Notes under the pieces: generated by a model
Databases searched by the model: none
Seen by the model: the letters and a program-made list of their open reading frames with translations, nothing else
What the model was told of the DNA's origin: nothing
From: Hyphomonas sp.
Lineage (GTDB): Bacteria > Pseudomonadota > Alphaproteobacteria > Caulobacterales > Hyphomonadaceae
NCBI GenBank assembly: GCA_016124495.1
Contig: WGNP01000021.1
Coordinates: 1-64,000 of the forward strand
Length of the DNA stretch: 64,000 bases
Direction of reading: 5' to 3'
In this document: one piece after another, positions 8,481-17,966 of the stretch
Numbering within the stretch: position 1 is the first letter of the stretch
Layout of the letters: every line of letters begins with the position of its first letter
Made by a program: the position numbers and the translations under genes

Positions 8481-9713
8481 TCAGCGGCGCGTCTGGCGGA
8501 GGGTGTATTCGGCCACCCGGGCGGCGTTAGCGGCCCGTTCTTTCTGGCGGGCCTCATATTCCGAGACCGTAACGCCCGCAGCCCTGGCGGCGTTGGCTGT
8601 CTGGCGGGCTTCGTAGTCGCTGACCGAAAAGCTGGCGCCGGGGGCAGGCAGGGCCGGTGAGGGCTGGACCGAGGCAAAATCCTCGGCGGCGTCCCCTTCG
8701 ACGATGATCATATCTTCGGTGACGGCTTCTTCGGTCGTCTCGGTGAGCGCCAGATTGACGGGCTCAGCCTTGTATGAACTGAACGGCTGGCCGTTGAGCA
8801 TAGGCTCTGCCGCGCCGTTCGGGTTCACCGGGGTCTGCACGGAGGCGAAAACGGTGGTGCCGCGCAGCTGCGGCGAGGTCGGGTCGGCGGGGCCGCCGAG
8901 CGCGGCGAAAGCCGCTTCGACGAGGTCTTCGACATGCGCGTTACGCGACTTTGCGGTCGCGCCGCCCAGCATGACAGCGATGACACGGTGGCCATCGCGT
9001 TCAGCTGAAGTCATCAGGTTGAAGCCGGAGGCGCGGGTATAGCCGGTCTTGATCCCGTCCACGCCGTCCACGTCGCCGATGAGGTCATTATGGTTTTTGT
9101 AAACCAGCCGGCCCCAGGAGAACTTCTCATTCTGGAAATAGTGGTAGTACTGGCCATGCTGCTCGAGCAGAGCGTCGGCGAGCAGGGCAAGATCATACGC
9201 TGTCGTCACCTGCGCCGTGTTCGGCAGGCCCGAGGCGTTCTTGAAGGTTGTGTCGTTCAGGCCTAGGTCGCGCGCCTTCTCGGTCATCTGGACCGCGAAT
9301 TTCTTCTCGGTGCCGCCAAGGTGCTCGGCGACGACGACGGCCACGTCATTGGCGGACTTCGTGACGAGAGCGAGGATGGCATCCTCAACCTTGATCTTGG
9401 AACCGGCCTTCAGTTTGAGATTCGAGGGCGGTTGAGCGGCGGCGTTGCGGGAAACCGTCATCTTGTCGGACAGGCTGACTTCGCCGGCATTGATCGCGTC
9501 AAACAGAAGGTAAAGCGTCATCACCTTCGTGAGCGAAGCCGGATAGCGGGCGTCGTCGGCGTTACGGGCATGCAGGATTTCGTTGGTTTCGGCGTCCATT
9601 ACCAGCGCCGCGTACTTTTCCGCTGTGGCAGTCTGGGCGACCAGCAATGAAGTTGACCCAACGGCAACCGAAAGGGCCGCAAGACGAGCCAGGGAAAGGT
9701 TGAGCAGCGCCAT
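8481..9713 (-). CDS. D-alanyl-D-alanine carboxypeptidase (peptidase S11, PBP5/6-like)
   Basis: A penicillin-binding protein that trims the terminal D-Ala from peptidoglycan stem peptides in the periplasm. All three active-site motifs are present: SLTK (Ser60, Lys63), SAN (120-122) and KTG (222-224). The signal peptide covers about residues 1-31. I start at ATG 9713 (410 aa) because GGAGGTT sits 7 nt upstream. The longer TTG frame would contain that ribosome site. The C-terminal ~130 residues do not look like the usual PBP5 membrane anchor. They are acidic and end with a repeated YEARQ element (two YEARQ copies plus a degenerate third). Confidence 0.93.
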   Translation of the reverse strand: MALLNLSLARLAALSVAVGSTSLLVAQTATAEKYAALVMDAETNEILHARNADDARYPASLTKVMTLYLLFDAINAGEVSLSDKMTVSRNAAAQPPSNLKLKAGSKIKVEDAILALVTKSANDVAVVVAEHLGGTEKKFAVQMTEKARDLGLNDTTFKNASGLPNTAQVTTAYDLALLADALLEQHGQYYHYFQNEKFSWGRLVYKNHNDLIGDVDGVDGIKTGYTRASGFNLMTSAERDGHRVIAVMLGGATAKSRNAHVEDLVEAAFAALGGPADPTSPQLRGTTVFASVQTPVNPNGAAEPMLNGQPFSSYKAEPVNLALTETTEEAVTEDMIIVEGDAAEDFASVQPSPALPAPGASFSVSDYEARQTANAARAAGVTVSEYEARQKERAANAARVAEYTLRQTRR

Positions 9714-9861
9714 GAACGGCAACCTCCAAATACGCAAAACCCCGGCTCACCCCGGAAGACACTAGAATCGGACAAACCGGTTGACCACACCTTAACGCAG
9801 CCTGTCCGCTGACAGTTTTGTAACCGGCAAGGGGTGCATGCAATTCGAGCGCCAATGATTA

Positions 9862-9876
9862 ATGTTGCAGCGCACA
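9862..9876. promoter_or_regulatory. Possible PhaR-type operator upstream of phasin
   Basis: TGTTGCAGCGCACAA is an imperfect palindrome about 70 nt before the phasin start. Phasin genes of alphaproteobacteria are commonly repressed by PhaR through TGC/GCA-rich palindromes. The match is by eye only. Confidence 0.25.
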
Positions 9877-9944
9877 ATATTTATTGCATCTGCGAGGGGA
9901 ATGTGTTATCCACACCATACCGTATAAGAAGAAAGGTTTCTCCC

Positions 9945-10361
9945 ATGGCCAAGACCACTGAATCGACGGCCCGCGCCAAAGCGGAAGCCCGCCCCAACAC
10001 GGCGACCACAAAGCAAATCGAAGCTGGCATGGACCAGATCACTGATTTTGCCGGCAAGTTCACCGGCATGGCTGAAGGCGGCGTCAAAGCCCTCACCGGC
10101 AGCGCGGTCGCCTCGACCGAAGTGCTGCGCGAGATCGGCACCCGCAACATGACGTTCCTGACCCAGGCCATGGAGCAGAGCGTGGAGCTGTCCCAGACGC
10201 TCGCCAACGTCCGTGACCCGCGCGAAATGTTTGAGCTTCAGTCTGCTTTCGCAAAATCGATGTTGTCGGCCTACACGACCGAGATGACGGCGCAGACAGA
10301 GCTTTGCGTCGCTGCATGGCGCAATGCCGCGAAGCCGTACATGGCTTCCTTCGGTAAGTAA
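9945..10361 (+). CDS. Phasin family protein
   Basis: This 138-residue protein has the Phasin_2-type pattern: a short Ala/Thr/Lys-rich N-terminus followed by amphipathic helices (about 25-130), ending in VAAWRNAAKPYMASFG. Phasins coat polyhydroxyalkanoate granules and control their size and number. The start at 9945 is supported by AAGAAAGG about 9 nt upstream. A longer frame from 9834 would add a non-conserved leader. A strong terminator follows, so it is probably monocistronic. No PHA synthase is present in the window. Confidence 0.87.
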   Translation: MAKTTESTARAKAEARPNTATTKQIEAGMDQITDFAGKFTGMAEGGVKALTGSAVASTEVLREIGTRNMTFLTQAMEQSVELSQTLANVRDPREMFELQSAFAKSMLSAYTTEMTAQTELCVAAWRNAAKPYMASFGK

Positions 10362-10420
10362 TCCCGGCCCCGTTCAGGGTTTCGGACCCGGCCGGCAGTA
10401 GAGTATGCGTATAGAGTTTC

Positions 10421-10451
10421 AGGGCTGGACCTTTTTGGTCCGGCCCTTTTT
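10421..10451 (+). terminator. Rho-independent terminator of the phasin gene
   Basis: AGGGCTGGACC and GGTCCGGCCCT form a long stem (one G-T pair) with a short T-rich loop, followed by a run of T. Confidence 0.9.
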
Positions 10452-10536
10452 CGATGCGGCGGGGCCGGTGCGCCGCTTGCGACTCGGGCTCCGCGGCCAC
10501 ACAATGCAATCTGGCAACGCGGGCGGGAGCCAGGCG

Positions 10537-11856
10537 ATGACGATTCGCGACCGGCAAGGGGAAGAACTGACGGGGGCTTCGCCCCGGGCGGCGGAGCTTT
10601 TTGACCTCGCGATCAGCCGCTTTGCCCATTTCTGCGGCGATCCGGTTGAGCCGCTTCGCGAAGCGCTCGCCGACTCTCCGGATTTCTCGATGGCGCTGAT
10701 CGCCAAGGCCTGGATCTACGCGATGTCGACCGAGCCGCAAGCGACCGCGCTGGCGCGGCGTATGGTTGACGACCTTGCCGGCATGCCGAAGGGCCCGCGC
10801 GAGGAGAGCCATCTGGAGGCGCTGCAAACAGCGTCGCTGACCGAATGGACCCTCGCGGCCCGGGCCCTCGACCTGCACAACGCGGCTTACCCGCGCGACC
10901 TGATTGGCCTTCTGGCGGGCCACCAGGTGGATTTCCTCACTGCTAATGCGCGCAATCTGCGTGACCGGATTTCGCGGGCCCTTCCGGCCTGGGACGGTGT
11001 GCCTGGACGCTCGCACCTGCTCGGCATGCTCGCGTTCGGCCTTGAAGAGATGGGCGACTATCACCGCGCCGAGGCCGCCGGCATGAAGGCCCTGGAAGCC
11101 GACCCCGATGACAGCTGGGCGCACCATGCCGTCGCGCACGTGCTGGAAATGCAGGGGCGGGCCGCCGAAGGCCGCGATTTCATGCGCAGACGCCGGGCGC
11201 ACTGGGCGCAGCCGGAGAATTTCCTGAAGGTCCACAACTGGTGGCACCTCGCGCTCTGCCATCTCGAACTGGGCGAGCCCGACGCCGCGCTGGCGCTTTA
11301 CGACGAAGAAGTGCGCGGCGAGGCGAGCACCGTGGCGCAGAACCTGGTGGACGCCTCGGCGCTACTGTGGCGGCTGCACATTCTCGGTATCGACGTTGGC
11401 GACCGCTGGGACGAGCTGGCCGACACCTGGACCCAGCACGCCGACGGAAAATGCTATCCCTTCAACGATGTGCATGCCGCGCTCGCCTATATCGGTGCCG
11501 GACGCCGCAGCGAAGCGACAGACCTCCTGAAGATCGCGCGATCCGGCAGCGAGCGCAGCGAGATGAACCGCTGGATGCGCGATACCGGCGCGCCGATCAT
11601 CGACGGCCTGCTGGCCCATGACAGCGGAGACTTCGAGGCAGCCATTGATCCCTTGCTGTGGGCACGCCAGATAGCGGGCACGTTCGGTGGCAGCCATGCG
11701 CAGCGCGACGTGATCGACTGGACGCTGACCGACGCTGCAATCCGCGGTAAGGCCGCGCCGCTCGCGCGGGCGCTTGTTCTGGAACGTCTCGCGCTGCGGC
11801 CGGAGAGCCGCGTCAATATCGCCTTCGCCCGCCGCGCCGGTTTGCGCGCGCAATGA
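10537..11856 (+). CDS. TPR protein of the TTC38 family
   Basis: This 439-residue soluble protein is built of helical repeats. The best TPR-like stretch is GMLAFGLEEMGDYHRAEAAG followed by KALEADPDDSWAHHAVAHVL and RRAHWAQPENFLKVHNWWHL, the signature of TTC38-like proteins found in eukaryotes and many bacteria. The function is unknown and protein-protein contact is likely. I chose ATG 10537 because GGGAG lies 7 nt upstream. The longest frame would begin inside the phasin terminator. It overlaps or closely precedes the DUF1499 gene, so the two are likely co-transcribed. Confidence 0.83.
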   Translation: MTIRDRQGEELTGASPRAAELFDLAISRFAHFCGDPVEPLREALADSPDFSMALIAKAWIYAMSTEPQATALARRMVDDLAGMPKGPREESHLEALQTASLTEWTLAARALDLHNAAYPRDLIGLLAGHQVDFLTANARNLRDRISRALPAWDGVPGRSHLLGMLAFGLEEMGDYHRAEAAGMKALEADPDDSWAHHAVAHVLEMQGRAAEGRDFMRRRRAHWAQPENFLKVHNWWHLALCHLELGEPDAALALYDEEVRGEASTVAQNLVDASALLWRLHILGIDVGDRWDELADTWTQHADGKCYPFNDVHAALAYIGAGRRSEATDLLKIARSGSERSEMNRWMRDTGAPIIDGLLAHDSGDFEAAIDPLLWARQIAGTFGGSHAQRDVIDWTLTDAAIRGKAAPLARALVLERLALRPESRVNIAFARRAGLRAQ

Positions 11857-11876
11857 CCAGAGACAGGATTGCCCCG

Positions 11877-12278
11877 ATGCCGGACTTCACCAACTTCAAG
11901 ACCCTCATCCGCCCCGGAAGCCCGAACACCGCACTGCTGGCACCGGCCGGCTATGCTGCGTCCGCAGAGGCCGATGGTGCCGCGCCGATCTACGATGTTT
12001 CGCCCAGCGAACTCTACATGCGCGCGCTTCGCCTGATCGGCGAACGCCGCGAATGGCAGCTCGGCTCGCAGGACGCGGCGACCATGCGGCTGAACTTTGT
12101 CGCGACCTCGGCGCTTATGCGGTTCAAGGATGATGTCGACGTCGTGGTCCTGCCGGTGACGGGGCAGTCTGAGAAATCCACCTTCGCGGCTTACTCCAGG
12201 TCACGCGTCGGATACTCCGATCTCGGCGCCAACCGCAAACGGCTGGAGGCGTTTTCCGCCGCCCTGCTGACGCCTTGA
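11877..12278 (+). CDS. DUF1499 family protein
   Basis: A 133-residue protein with the DUF1499 pattern: an N-terminal [14 protein letters not shown], a central stretch [22 protein letters not shown], and the C-terminal [20 protein letters not shown]. Members are small proteins of unknown function, common in alphaproteobacteria. The ATG at 11877 has AGGA 8 nt upstream and matches the family N-terminus. An ATG at 11853 overlapping the TGA of the previous gene would add 8 residues and could be used by coupling. Confidence 0.82.
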   Translation: MPDFTNFKTLIRPGSPNTALLAPAGYAASAEADGAAPIYDVSPSELYMRALRLIGERREWQLGSQDAATMRLNFVATSALMRFKDDVDVVVLPVTGQSEKSTFAAYSRSRVGYSDLGANRKRLEAFSAALLTP

Positions 12279-12340
12279 AAGCGGGCATAGCTGTGTTCAG
12301 ACGCCAATTGCATCTTCAATCTCGAGCAGGAAGGTATATC

Positions 12341-12733
12341 TTGTCATCCATGAGCAGCGTGTTTGACCCGGTCCGTATGGCGGGCCCGCCGGCGCCGGGC
12401 GCCCCGGGCGCCGGTGCGCCGGGCCAAGACGGCGGCACAGGTTTCGACCTGGCCACGGAAACCCGCATCAAGACCAAGAAGCCTTCACTCTACCGCGTTC
12501 TGCTTCTGAATGATGATTACACGCCGATGGAGTTCGTTGTGTTCGTGCTTGAGCGCTTTTTCAACCGCTCACGCGAACAGGCGACCCGGATCATGCTGCA
12601 TGTGCATCAAAAGGGCGTCGGGCTCTGCGGGGTCTATACATATGAGGTTGCCGAGACCAAGGTAGCGCAGGTGCTGGACCTTGCCCGGCGTCATGAACAT
12701 CCTCTCCAGTGTGTTATGGAGAAAGAGGACTAG
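12341..12733 (+). CDS. clpS: ATP-dependent Clp protease adaptor
   Basis: ClpS binds proteins with N-degrons and delivers them to ClpA-ClpP. The core is diagnostic: [20 protein letters not shown], the [19 protein letters not shown] helix and [17 protein letters not shown] Gly/Pro-rich N-terminal tail (about residues 15-35) precedes it. A TTG at 12341 sits 7 nt after AGGAAGG, while the first ATG (12350) is 16 nt from it, so the TTG is favoured by spacing. It lies 58 nt before clpA, the classic gene order. Confidence 0.93.
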   Translation: MSSMSSVFDPVRMAGPPAPGAPGAGAPGQDGGTGFDLATETRIKTKKPSLYRVLLLNDDYTPMEFVVFVLERFFNRSREQATRIMLHVHQKGVGLCGVYTYEVAETKVAQVLDLARRHEHPLQCVMEKED

Positions 12734-12791
12734 ACTACCCATATGATTTGTATCTCCTCCTGGTAACACGACCTTCGAAAAGGCTCACACC

Positions 12792-15107
12792 TTGCCCCGT
12801 CTCTCCACCTCTCTCGAAACAGCTCTTGAAAAGGCACTCTCGCTCGCGTCCGAACGCGATCATGAGTACGCCACCCTCGAGCACCTGCTGCTGGCCCTCA
12901 CCGAGGACGAGCATGCGCGCGATGTGATGGGCGCCTGCAAGGTTAATATCGACGAGCTTCGCACCGACCTTACACGCTATATAGACGAGGAGCTTTCGAG
13001 CCTGATCGTCGACGGCAGCGATGGCCGCGTGCAGCCGACGGCCGCTTTCCAGCGCGTCGTCCAGCGCGCGATCCTGCATGTGGAAAGCTCGGGCCGGGAA
13101 GAAGTGACGGGCGCCAATGTGCTCGTGTCGATCTTCTCCGAGCGCGAAAGCCATGCCGCCTATTTCCTGCAGGAGCAGGACATGACGCGGTATGACGCGG
13201 TCAATTACATCTCGCACGGCGTGGCGAAGCAACCCGGCATGTCGCGGCCGTCCACGCCGCGCGGCGCCGAATCGTCTGAGGAAGAACCTGTGAAGCAGGG
13301 CCATGAAGCGCTCGACACCTATTGCGTGAACCTCAATGCGCGGGCGCGTGCGGGCAAAATCGACCCGCTGATCGGCCGCGACATGGAAGTGAACCGCTGC
13401 ATCGAGGTTCTCTGCCGCCGCAACAAGAACAACCCGATCCTGGTCGGCGACCCCGGCGTCGGCAAGACGGCGATTGCCGAAGGCCTTGCCAAGCGGATCG
13501 TGGACGGTGAAGCGCCGGAGATCCTGGATGACGCCATCATATGGTCCCTCGACATGGGCGCCCTGCTGGCCGGCACACGCTATCGCGGCGACTTCGAGGA
13601 ACGCCTCAAGTCGGTCATGAAGGAACTCGAGCAGCAGGAAAAAGCAATCCTGTTCATCGACGAGATCCACACGATCATTGGCGCTGGCGCGACCAGCGGC
13701 GGCGCGATGGATGCCTCGAACCTTCTGAAGCCCGCGCTCCAGTCCGGCGGCCTGCGCTGCATGGGCTCGACCACCTTCAAGGAATACAAGCAGCATTTCG
13801 AGAAGGATCGCGCTCTCTCCCGCCGGTTCCGCAAGATCGATGTGGTGGAGCCCACCGTGCCGGACACGATCAAGATCCTCACGGGTCTGAAATCGAAGTT
13901 CGAGGATTTCCACGGGCTCAAGTACACCAACGATGCGATCAAGGCTGCGGTGGAGCTCTCGGACCGTTACATCACGGACCGCAAGCTGCCGGACAAGGCG
14001 ATCGACGTGATCGACGAAGCCGGCGCCGCCCAATGGCTGCTGCCGGCCGCGAAGCGCAAGAAACAGGTCGGCATACGCGACATCGAAGCGGTCGTTGCCA
14101 AGATTGCGCGCATTCCGCCCAAGCAGGTCACGTCCGATGATGCGGCGTCGCTGAAATCCCTTGAGGGCGACCTGAAGCGCGTCGTGTTCGGCCAGGATGA
14201 AGCCATCGTCGCGCTGTCGGCCACCATCAAGCTCGCCCGCGCCGGCCTGCGCGAACCGAACAAGCCAATCGGCTCCTACCTGTTCACCGGCCCGACCGGG
14301 GTCGGCAAGACCGAAGTTGCCAAGCAGCTCGCCTCCATCATGGGCGTCGAGATGCTGCGCTTCGACATGTCGGAATACATGGAACGCCATACCGTCAGCC
14401 GTCTGATCGGCGCGCCTCCGGGCTATGTCGGTTATGATGAAGGTGGTCTGCTCACGGACGGTGTGGACCAGCATCCGCACTGCGTGCTGCTGCTCGACGA
14501 GATCGAGAAGGCCCACCCGGACCTGTTCAACATCCTGCTGCAGGTGATGGACAACGGCGCGCTGACGGATGCCAACGGGCGTAAGGTCGACTTCCGGAAC
14601 GTGATCCTGATCATGACCACCAACGCCGGCGCGTCGGACGCCGCGAAAAACTCCATCGGCTTTGGCCGCGGCAAGAAGGACGAAGAGTCCGACGAGGCCC
14701 TCAAGCGCCTGTTCACGCCAGAATTCCGCAACCGTCTCGATGCAACGATCACCTTCGGCGGCCTGACGCCGGAGATCATCGACCGTGTCGTCGAGAAGTT
14801 CATCCTGCAGCTGGAAGTCCAGCTCGAGGACCGCAACGTCTCGATCGAAGTGTCGAAGGCTGCCCGCGAATGGCTGGCGAAACGCGGGTTCGATCCGGAC
14901 ATGGGGGCGCGCCCGCTGTCGCGGACGATCCAGGAGTTCGTGAAGAAGCCGATGGCCGAGGAGCTCTTGTTCGGCAAGCTCATGAAGGGCGGCCTCGTAA
15001 AGATCGGCCTCGACGAGAAGAAAGACGAACTCACCTTCAAGTACCTCGCGGAGGCCCCGAAGAAAAAGAAGGCGACCAAGGACGCCACCGAAGAGCCGGC
15101 CGCTTAG
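12792..15107 (+). CDS. clpA: ATP-dependent Clp protease ATP-binding subunit
   Basis: ClpA is the AAA+ unfoldase that feeds substrates into ClpP. The 771-residue protein has the N-terminal double Clp_N repeat (about 1-145) and a first AAA+ domain with GDPGVGKT. The second AAA+ domain has GPTGVGKT, the DEIEKAHPDLFNILLQVMD box and a C-terminal D2-small domain. Length and order fit ClpA rather than ClpB, which has a long middle coiled coil. The start is TTG 12792, with AAAAGG 8 nt upstream. It is co-directional with clpS and followed by a strong terminator. Confidence 0.95.
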   Translation: MPRLSTSLETALEKALSLASERDHEYATLEHLLLALTEDEHARDVMGACKVNIDELRTDLTRYIDEELSSLIVDGSDGRVQPTAAFQRVVQRAILHVESSGREEVTGANVLVSIFSERESHAAYFLQEQDMTRYDAVNYISHGVAKQPGMSRPSTPRGAESSEEEPVKQGHEALDTYCVNLNARARAGKIDPLIGRDMEVNRCIEVLCRRNKNNPILVGDPGVGKTAIAEGLAKRIVDGEAPEILDDAIIWSLDMGALLAGTRYRGDFEERLKSVMKELEQQEKAILFIDEIHTIIGAGATSGGAMDASNLLKPALQSGGLRCMGSTTFKEYKQHFEKDRALSRRFRKIDVVEPTVPDTIKILTGLKSKFEDFHGLKYTNDAIKAAVELSDRYITDRKLPDKAIDVIDEAGAAQWLLPAAKRKKQVGIRDIEAVVAKIARIPPKQVTSDDAASLKSLEGDLKRVVFGQDEAIVALSATIKLARAGLREPNKPIGSYLFTGPTGVGKTEVAKQLASIMGVEMLRFDMSEYMERHTVSRLIGAPPGYVGYDEGGLLTDGVDQHPHCVLLLDEIEKAHPDLFNILLQVMDNGALTDANGRKVDFRNVILIMTTNAGASDAAKNSIGFGRGKKDEESDEALKRLFTPEFRNRLDATITFGGLTPEIIDRVVEKFILQLEVQLEDRNVSIEVSKAAREWLAKRGFDPDMGARPLSRTIQEFVKKPMAEELLFGKLMKGGLVKIGLDEKKDELTFKYLAEAPKKKKATKDATEEPAA

Positions 15108-15133
15108 GGCCTTTGCTTTTTTCAACTACCCGG

Positions 15134-15160
15134 AAGGGCTGCCCATGCGGCAGCCCTTTT
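15134..15160 (+). terminator. Rho-independent terminator of clpS-clpA
   Basis: AAGGGCTGCC and GGCAGCCCTT form a perfect 10-bp stem around the loop CATGC, followed by TT. Confidence 0.9.
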
Positions 15161-15215
15161 GCGTTTCGGGTACGGCGCCTATGGTTCCTCAAAGACCAGT
15201 CCGGGAGGGAATATC

Positions 15216-16412
15216 ATGGCAGTTCAAGGCAAGTGCGATACGAAATTCGCGAAGGTGAAGGAAGAGCTTGAGCGCAATCTCGCCGAGCGCGGCGAAGTGG
15301 GCGCCAGTGTCTGCCTCTCGGTGAACGGCCAGACCGCTGTGGACCTCTGGGGCGGCATGGCGAACCCGGAGACGAATGATCCCTGGCAGGAAGACACGAT
15401 CTCCATCGTCTTCTCGTGCACCAAGGCGGCTGTTGCGCTGTGCGCGCACATCCTGATCGACCGGGGCCTCTTGAATCCCAGCGCGCTGGTGAAGGATTAC
15501 TGGCCCGAGTTTGCGCAGAAGGGCAAAGAGAAGACCACCGTCCAGATGATGCTGAACCATGAGAGCGCGCTGCCGACGCTGCGGGGGCCCGTCAAGCCCG
15601 GCGGATACTCCGACTGGAACTACATGGTCGGCCGGATGGCGGACGAGGAAGCCTTCTGGGAAGTGGGCACGCGCAACGGCTATCACATGATCAATTTCGG
15701 CTGGACGGTCGGCGAGCTGGTGCGCCGGGTTTCCGGCAAGTCGCTGGGCACCTTCTTCCGTGAGGAAGTGGCGGAGAAGACGGGCGCAAAATTCTGGATC
15801 GGCCTGCCGGAGAGCGAGAAGGTGCACATTGCCCCGATCCGGCAATATGCGCCCACGCCAGATGATCAGCCGTCGGAGTTTGTCATCAGGCTGATGACGG
15901 ACCCGGAATCGATCCAGCACAAGAGTTTCATGAACAGCGGCGGCTGGGACTTCAACGACCGCAAGAGCCAGGCTGCCGAAATCGGCGGCGGCGGCGGTCT
16001 GTCGAATGCCCGCGGGCAGGTGGCGTGGTACACGGAGCTTGCGACGAATTCCGGAAAGCTCGTGTCGTCTGACCGGCTCGCCGCCATGAGTATGGTGTCC
16101 ACTGCGACACAGCGCGATGCGACGCTGCTGATCCCGACGCGCTTCGCCTCCGGGTTCATGAAGTCGATGGACAATCGCGGCCTCCACCTCGGTCCCGGCA
16201 CCAGCGCGATCATCGGCGAGAAAGCGTTCGGTCATGTCGGCGCCGGCGGCTCCATCGGCTTTGCCGATCCGGAATGCGGCCTCGCTTTCAGCTATACGAT
16301 GAACCAGATGGGCAATGGCCTCCTGGTCAACGAGCGCGGGCAGAGCCTGATCGATGCGGCCTACACGGCGCTCGGTTACCGGACGAACGGGCCGGGGGCC
16401 TGGGTGCGCTAA
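15216..16412 (+). CDS. Serine hydrolase of the beta-lactamase (class C / EstB) family
   Basis: This 398-residue protein has the penicillin-recognising fold used by EstB-like esterases and other class C relatives. The nucleophile motif is SCTK (Ser67, Lys70), and the catalytic Tyr is probably Tyr156 in GYHMINFGWTVGELVRRVSG. The late motif HVGAGGSIGFADP replaces KTG and is typical of family VIII esterases. There is no signal peptide, so it is probably cytoplasmic and more likely an esterase than a resistance enzyme. GGGAGGGA lies 5 nt before the ATG at 15216. Confidence 0.88.
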   Translation: MAVQGKCDTKFAKVKEELERNLAERGEVGASVCLSVNGQTAVDLWGGMANPETNDPWQEDTISIVFSCTKAAVALCAHILIDRGLLNPSALVKDYWPEFAQKGKEKTTVQMMLNHESALPTLRGPVKPGGYSDWNYMVGRMADEEAFWEVGTRNGYHMINFGWTVGELVRRVSGKSLGTFFREEVAEKTGAKFWIGLPESEKVHIAPIRQYAPTPDDQPSEFVIRLMTDPESIQHKSFMNSGGWDFNDRKSQAAEIGGGGGLSNARGQVAWYTELATNSGKLVSSDRLAAMSMVSTATQRDATLLIPTRFASGFMKSMDNRGLHLGPGTSAIIGEKAFGHVGAGGSIGFADPECGLAFSYTMNQMGNGLLVNERGQSLIDAAYTALGYRTNGPGAWVR

Positions 16413-16416
16413 CGTT

Positions 16417-16959
16417 TCAGCCCTTGGCGAAACGGATTTCGCCGGGGGCAAGGCCTTCCAGCGTCCACTCGCCGACCTGAACGCGGATGAGGCGCAGCGT
16501 GGGGTGGCCCACGGCGGCCGTCATGCGGCGCACCTGGCGGTTGCGGCCCTCGGTGATCTTTAGCTCGATCCAGCTGTCGGGAACGGACTTGCGGAAGCGG
16601 ATCGGCGGGTCGCGTGGCCAGATATTGTCCGGCTCCGGCAGGGCGCGGACTTTCGCCGGGCGGGTCATCCCGTCCTTCAGCTCCACGCCTGTCGCGAGCG
16701 CGTTCAAATCCGAGTCGTCCGGAATACCCTCGACCTGCGCCCAGTAGATCTTGGCGAGGCTGTGCTTCGGGTCGCTGATTCGTGCCTGCAGCGGGCCGCT
16801 GTCAGTCAACACGACGAGGCCTTCGGAATCATAGTCCAGCCGGCCAGCCGGATAAACATCCGGAACCGGCACGAATTCTTTCAGGGTGCGTTTGCCGCTG
16901 CCTTCATCCGTGAACTGAGAGAGCACGTTGAAAGGCTTGTTGAGCAGAATGATTTTCAG
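16417..16959 (-). CDS. rluE: 23S rRNA pseudouridine synthase, RluE-like (probable CTG start)
   Basis: This RsuA-family enzyme isomerises a uridine in 23S rRNA. It shows [17 protein letters not shown] with the catalytic Asp, [11 protein letters not shown] and the C-terminal [15 protein letters not shown]. The RluE family begins with a strand of the form [13 protein letters not shown]. Here that strand is encoded, but no ATG, GTG or TTG precedes it in frame. The first GTG (16926) would cut it off. A CTG at 16957-16959 overlaps the TGA of kdsA as CTGA and has GAGG 7 nt upstream, so translation by coupling from kdsA with a CTG start is most likely (180 aa). ATT starts are the alternative. Confidence 0.82.
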   Translation of the reverse strand: MKIILLNKPFNVLSQFTDEGSGKRTLKEFVPVPDVYPAGRLDYDSEGLVVLTDSGPLQARISDPKHSLAKIYWAQVEGIPDDSDLNALATGVELKDGMTRPAKVRALPEPDNIWPRDPPIRFRKSVPDSWIELKITEGRNRQVRRMTAAVGHPTLRLIRVQVGEWTLEGLAPGEIRFAKG

Positions 16960-17801
16960 TTGACCGCCTCGTGCAGGGCTTTGAGGGTTGTCAGCAACTG
17001 TTCCGCGCCGGACAGGGCGAGGCAGCTGGGCGCATCGCAGAGCGCCTTGTCCGGATCAGTGTGGAACTCGAGGAACACACCGTCCGCGCCAGCGGCCACC
17101 GCTGACTTGGCAATGATTGCCACGCCGTCGCGCCGCCCGCCCGTGGAAGCCCCCCCCGTGCGCGGGTCAGCCCCGGGCAGCTGCACCGCGTGGGTCGCAT
17201 CAATCGTCACCGGCACGCCAAGCTTCTTCATTTCGGGGATCGCCAGCATGTCGACGATGAGGTTGTTGTAGCCGAAGCTGACGCCGCGCTCGCACAGGAT
17301 GACGCCAACATCCGGTGCGACTTCCGCAATCTTGGAAATTATGTTCTTGGCATCCCACGGCGCCATGAACTGCGCCTTCTTCGCCTGGATCAGCGCGCCG
17401 TGCTTCGCGGCTGCCTCTGCGACGGCGGTCACCAGATCGGTCTGGCGAACGAGGAAGGCGGGGAGCTGGAGAATGTCGGCGACTTCGGCGACAGGTTCGG
17501 CCTGGGCGGGTTCGTGAAGGTCGGTGACAATCGGAACGCCCAGTTTCGACTTCACCTTAGCCAGGATCTTCAGGCCGTCCATGCCGGGACCGCGGTAAGA
17601 TCTGATAGAGGACCGGTTCGCCTTGTCGAAACTTGCTTTAAAAACGTAGGGCAGGCTGAGACCGGCACATATCCGTTTGAGTTCGGTTGCGACCTCAAAC
17701 GCCAGGCCTTCGTCCTCCAGCACGTTCAGGCCGGCGAGCACAGCGAGCGGTTGGCCGGGGCCAATCGACCAGCCGGAGGCCTTGTGGGTGACGAGGCTCA
17801 T
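16956..17801 (-). CDS. kdsA: 3-deoxy-8-phosphooctulonate (Kdo-8-P) synthase
   Basis: KdsA condenses phosphoenolpyruvate with arabinose-5-phosphate to give Kdo-8-phosphate for lipid A-core synthesis. The 281-residue protein has [53 protein letters not shown] and [17 protein letters not shown]. Asn replaces Cys in the first strand (LAGLNVLED), which marks the metal-independent class, as in E. coli. Start 17801 is supported by AAGGAG 7 nt upstream. The stop overlaps the presumed start of the rRNA pseudouridine synthase, suggesting a two-gene operon. Confidence 0.95.
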   Translation of the reverse strand: MSLVTHKASGWSIGPGQPLAVLAGLNVLEDEGLAFEVATELKRICAGLSLPYVFKASFDKANRSSIRSYRGPGMDGLKILAKVKSKLGVPIVTDLHEPAQAEPVAEVADILQLPAFLVRQTDLVTAVAEAAAKHGALIQAKKAQFMAPWDAKNIISKIAEVAPDVGVILCERGVSFGYNNLIVDMLAIPEMKKLGVPVTIDATHAVQLPGADPRTGGASTGGRRDGVAIIAKSAVAAGADGVFLEFHTDPDKALCDAPSCLALSGAEQLLTTLKALHEAVN

Positions 17802-17884
17802 TGGGCGTCTCCTTCTTGCTGGCGCTGCCTTAGCGGAAAAACCGCCCGGCGCAAAAGCCCGCAGAGCAGGGCCCGGAATCAAAG

Positions 17885-17910
17885 AAGCCGCCCCGGTCAG
17901 GGAGCGGCTT
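17885..17910 (-). terminator. Probable terminator of the small-ORF transcript
   Basis: On the minus strand AAGCCGC and GCGGCTT pair around a 12-nt loop and are followed by CTTTGATT. It lies between the 26-residue ORF and kdsA. Confidence 0.55.
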
Positions 17911-17937
17911 CCGTGAGCCCATGGGGCAATCAGGTCC

Positions 17938-17957
17938 GGGCGGCGTTTCAGCCGCCC
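17938..17957 (-). other. Stem-loop just after the 26-residue ORF
   Basis: GGGCGGC-TGAAAC-GCCGCCC is a perfect 7-bp GC stem starting 9 nt after the small ORF stop. No T tract follows, so it may stabilise the mRNA end rather than terminate. Confidence 0.6.
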
Positions 17958-17966
17958 TTCAAATCT

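Noticed and set aside
10093..11262. Minus-strand ORF of 389 codons
   Set aside because: Antisense to phasin and the TTC38-like gene, and crosses the phasin terminator.
12735..15125. A 796-codon ORF on the minus strand
   Set aside because: It is the antisense shadow of clpS-clpA. The plus strand encodes a full ClpA with all AAA+ motifs.
15189..16451. A 420-codon ORF on the minus strand
   Set aside because: Antisense to the beta-lactamase-family hydrolase, Arg-rich and without any recognisable protein pattern.
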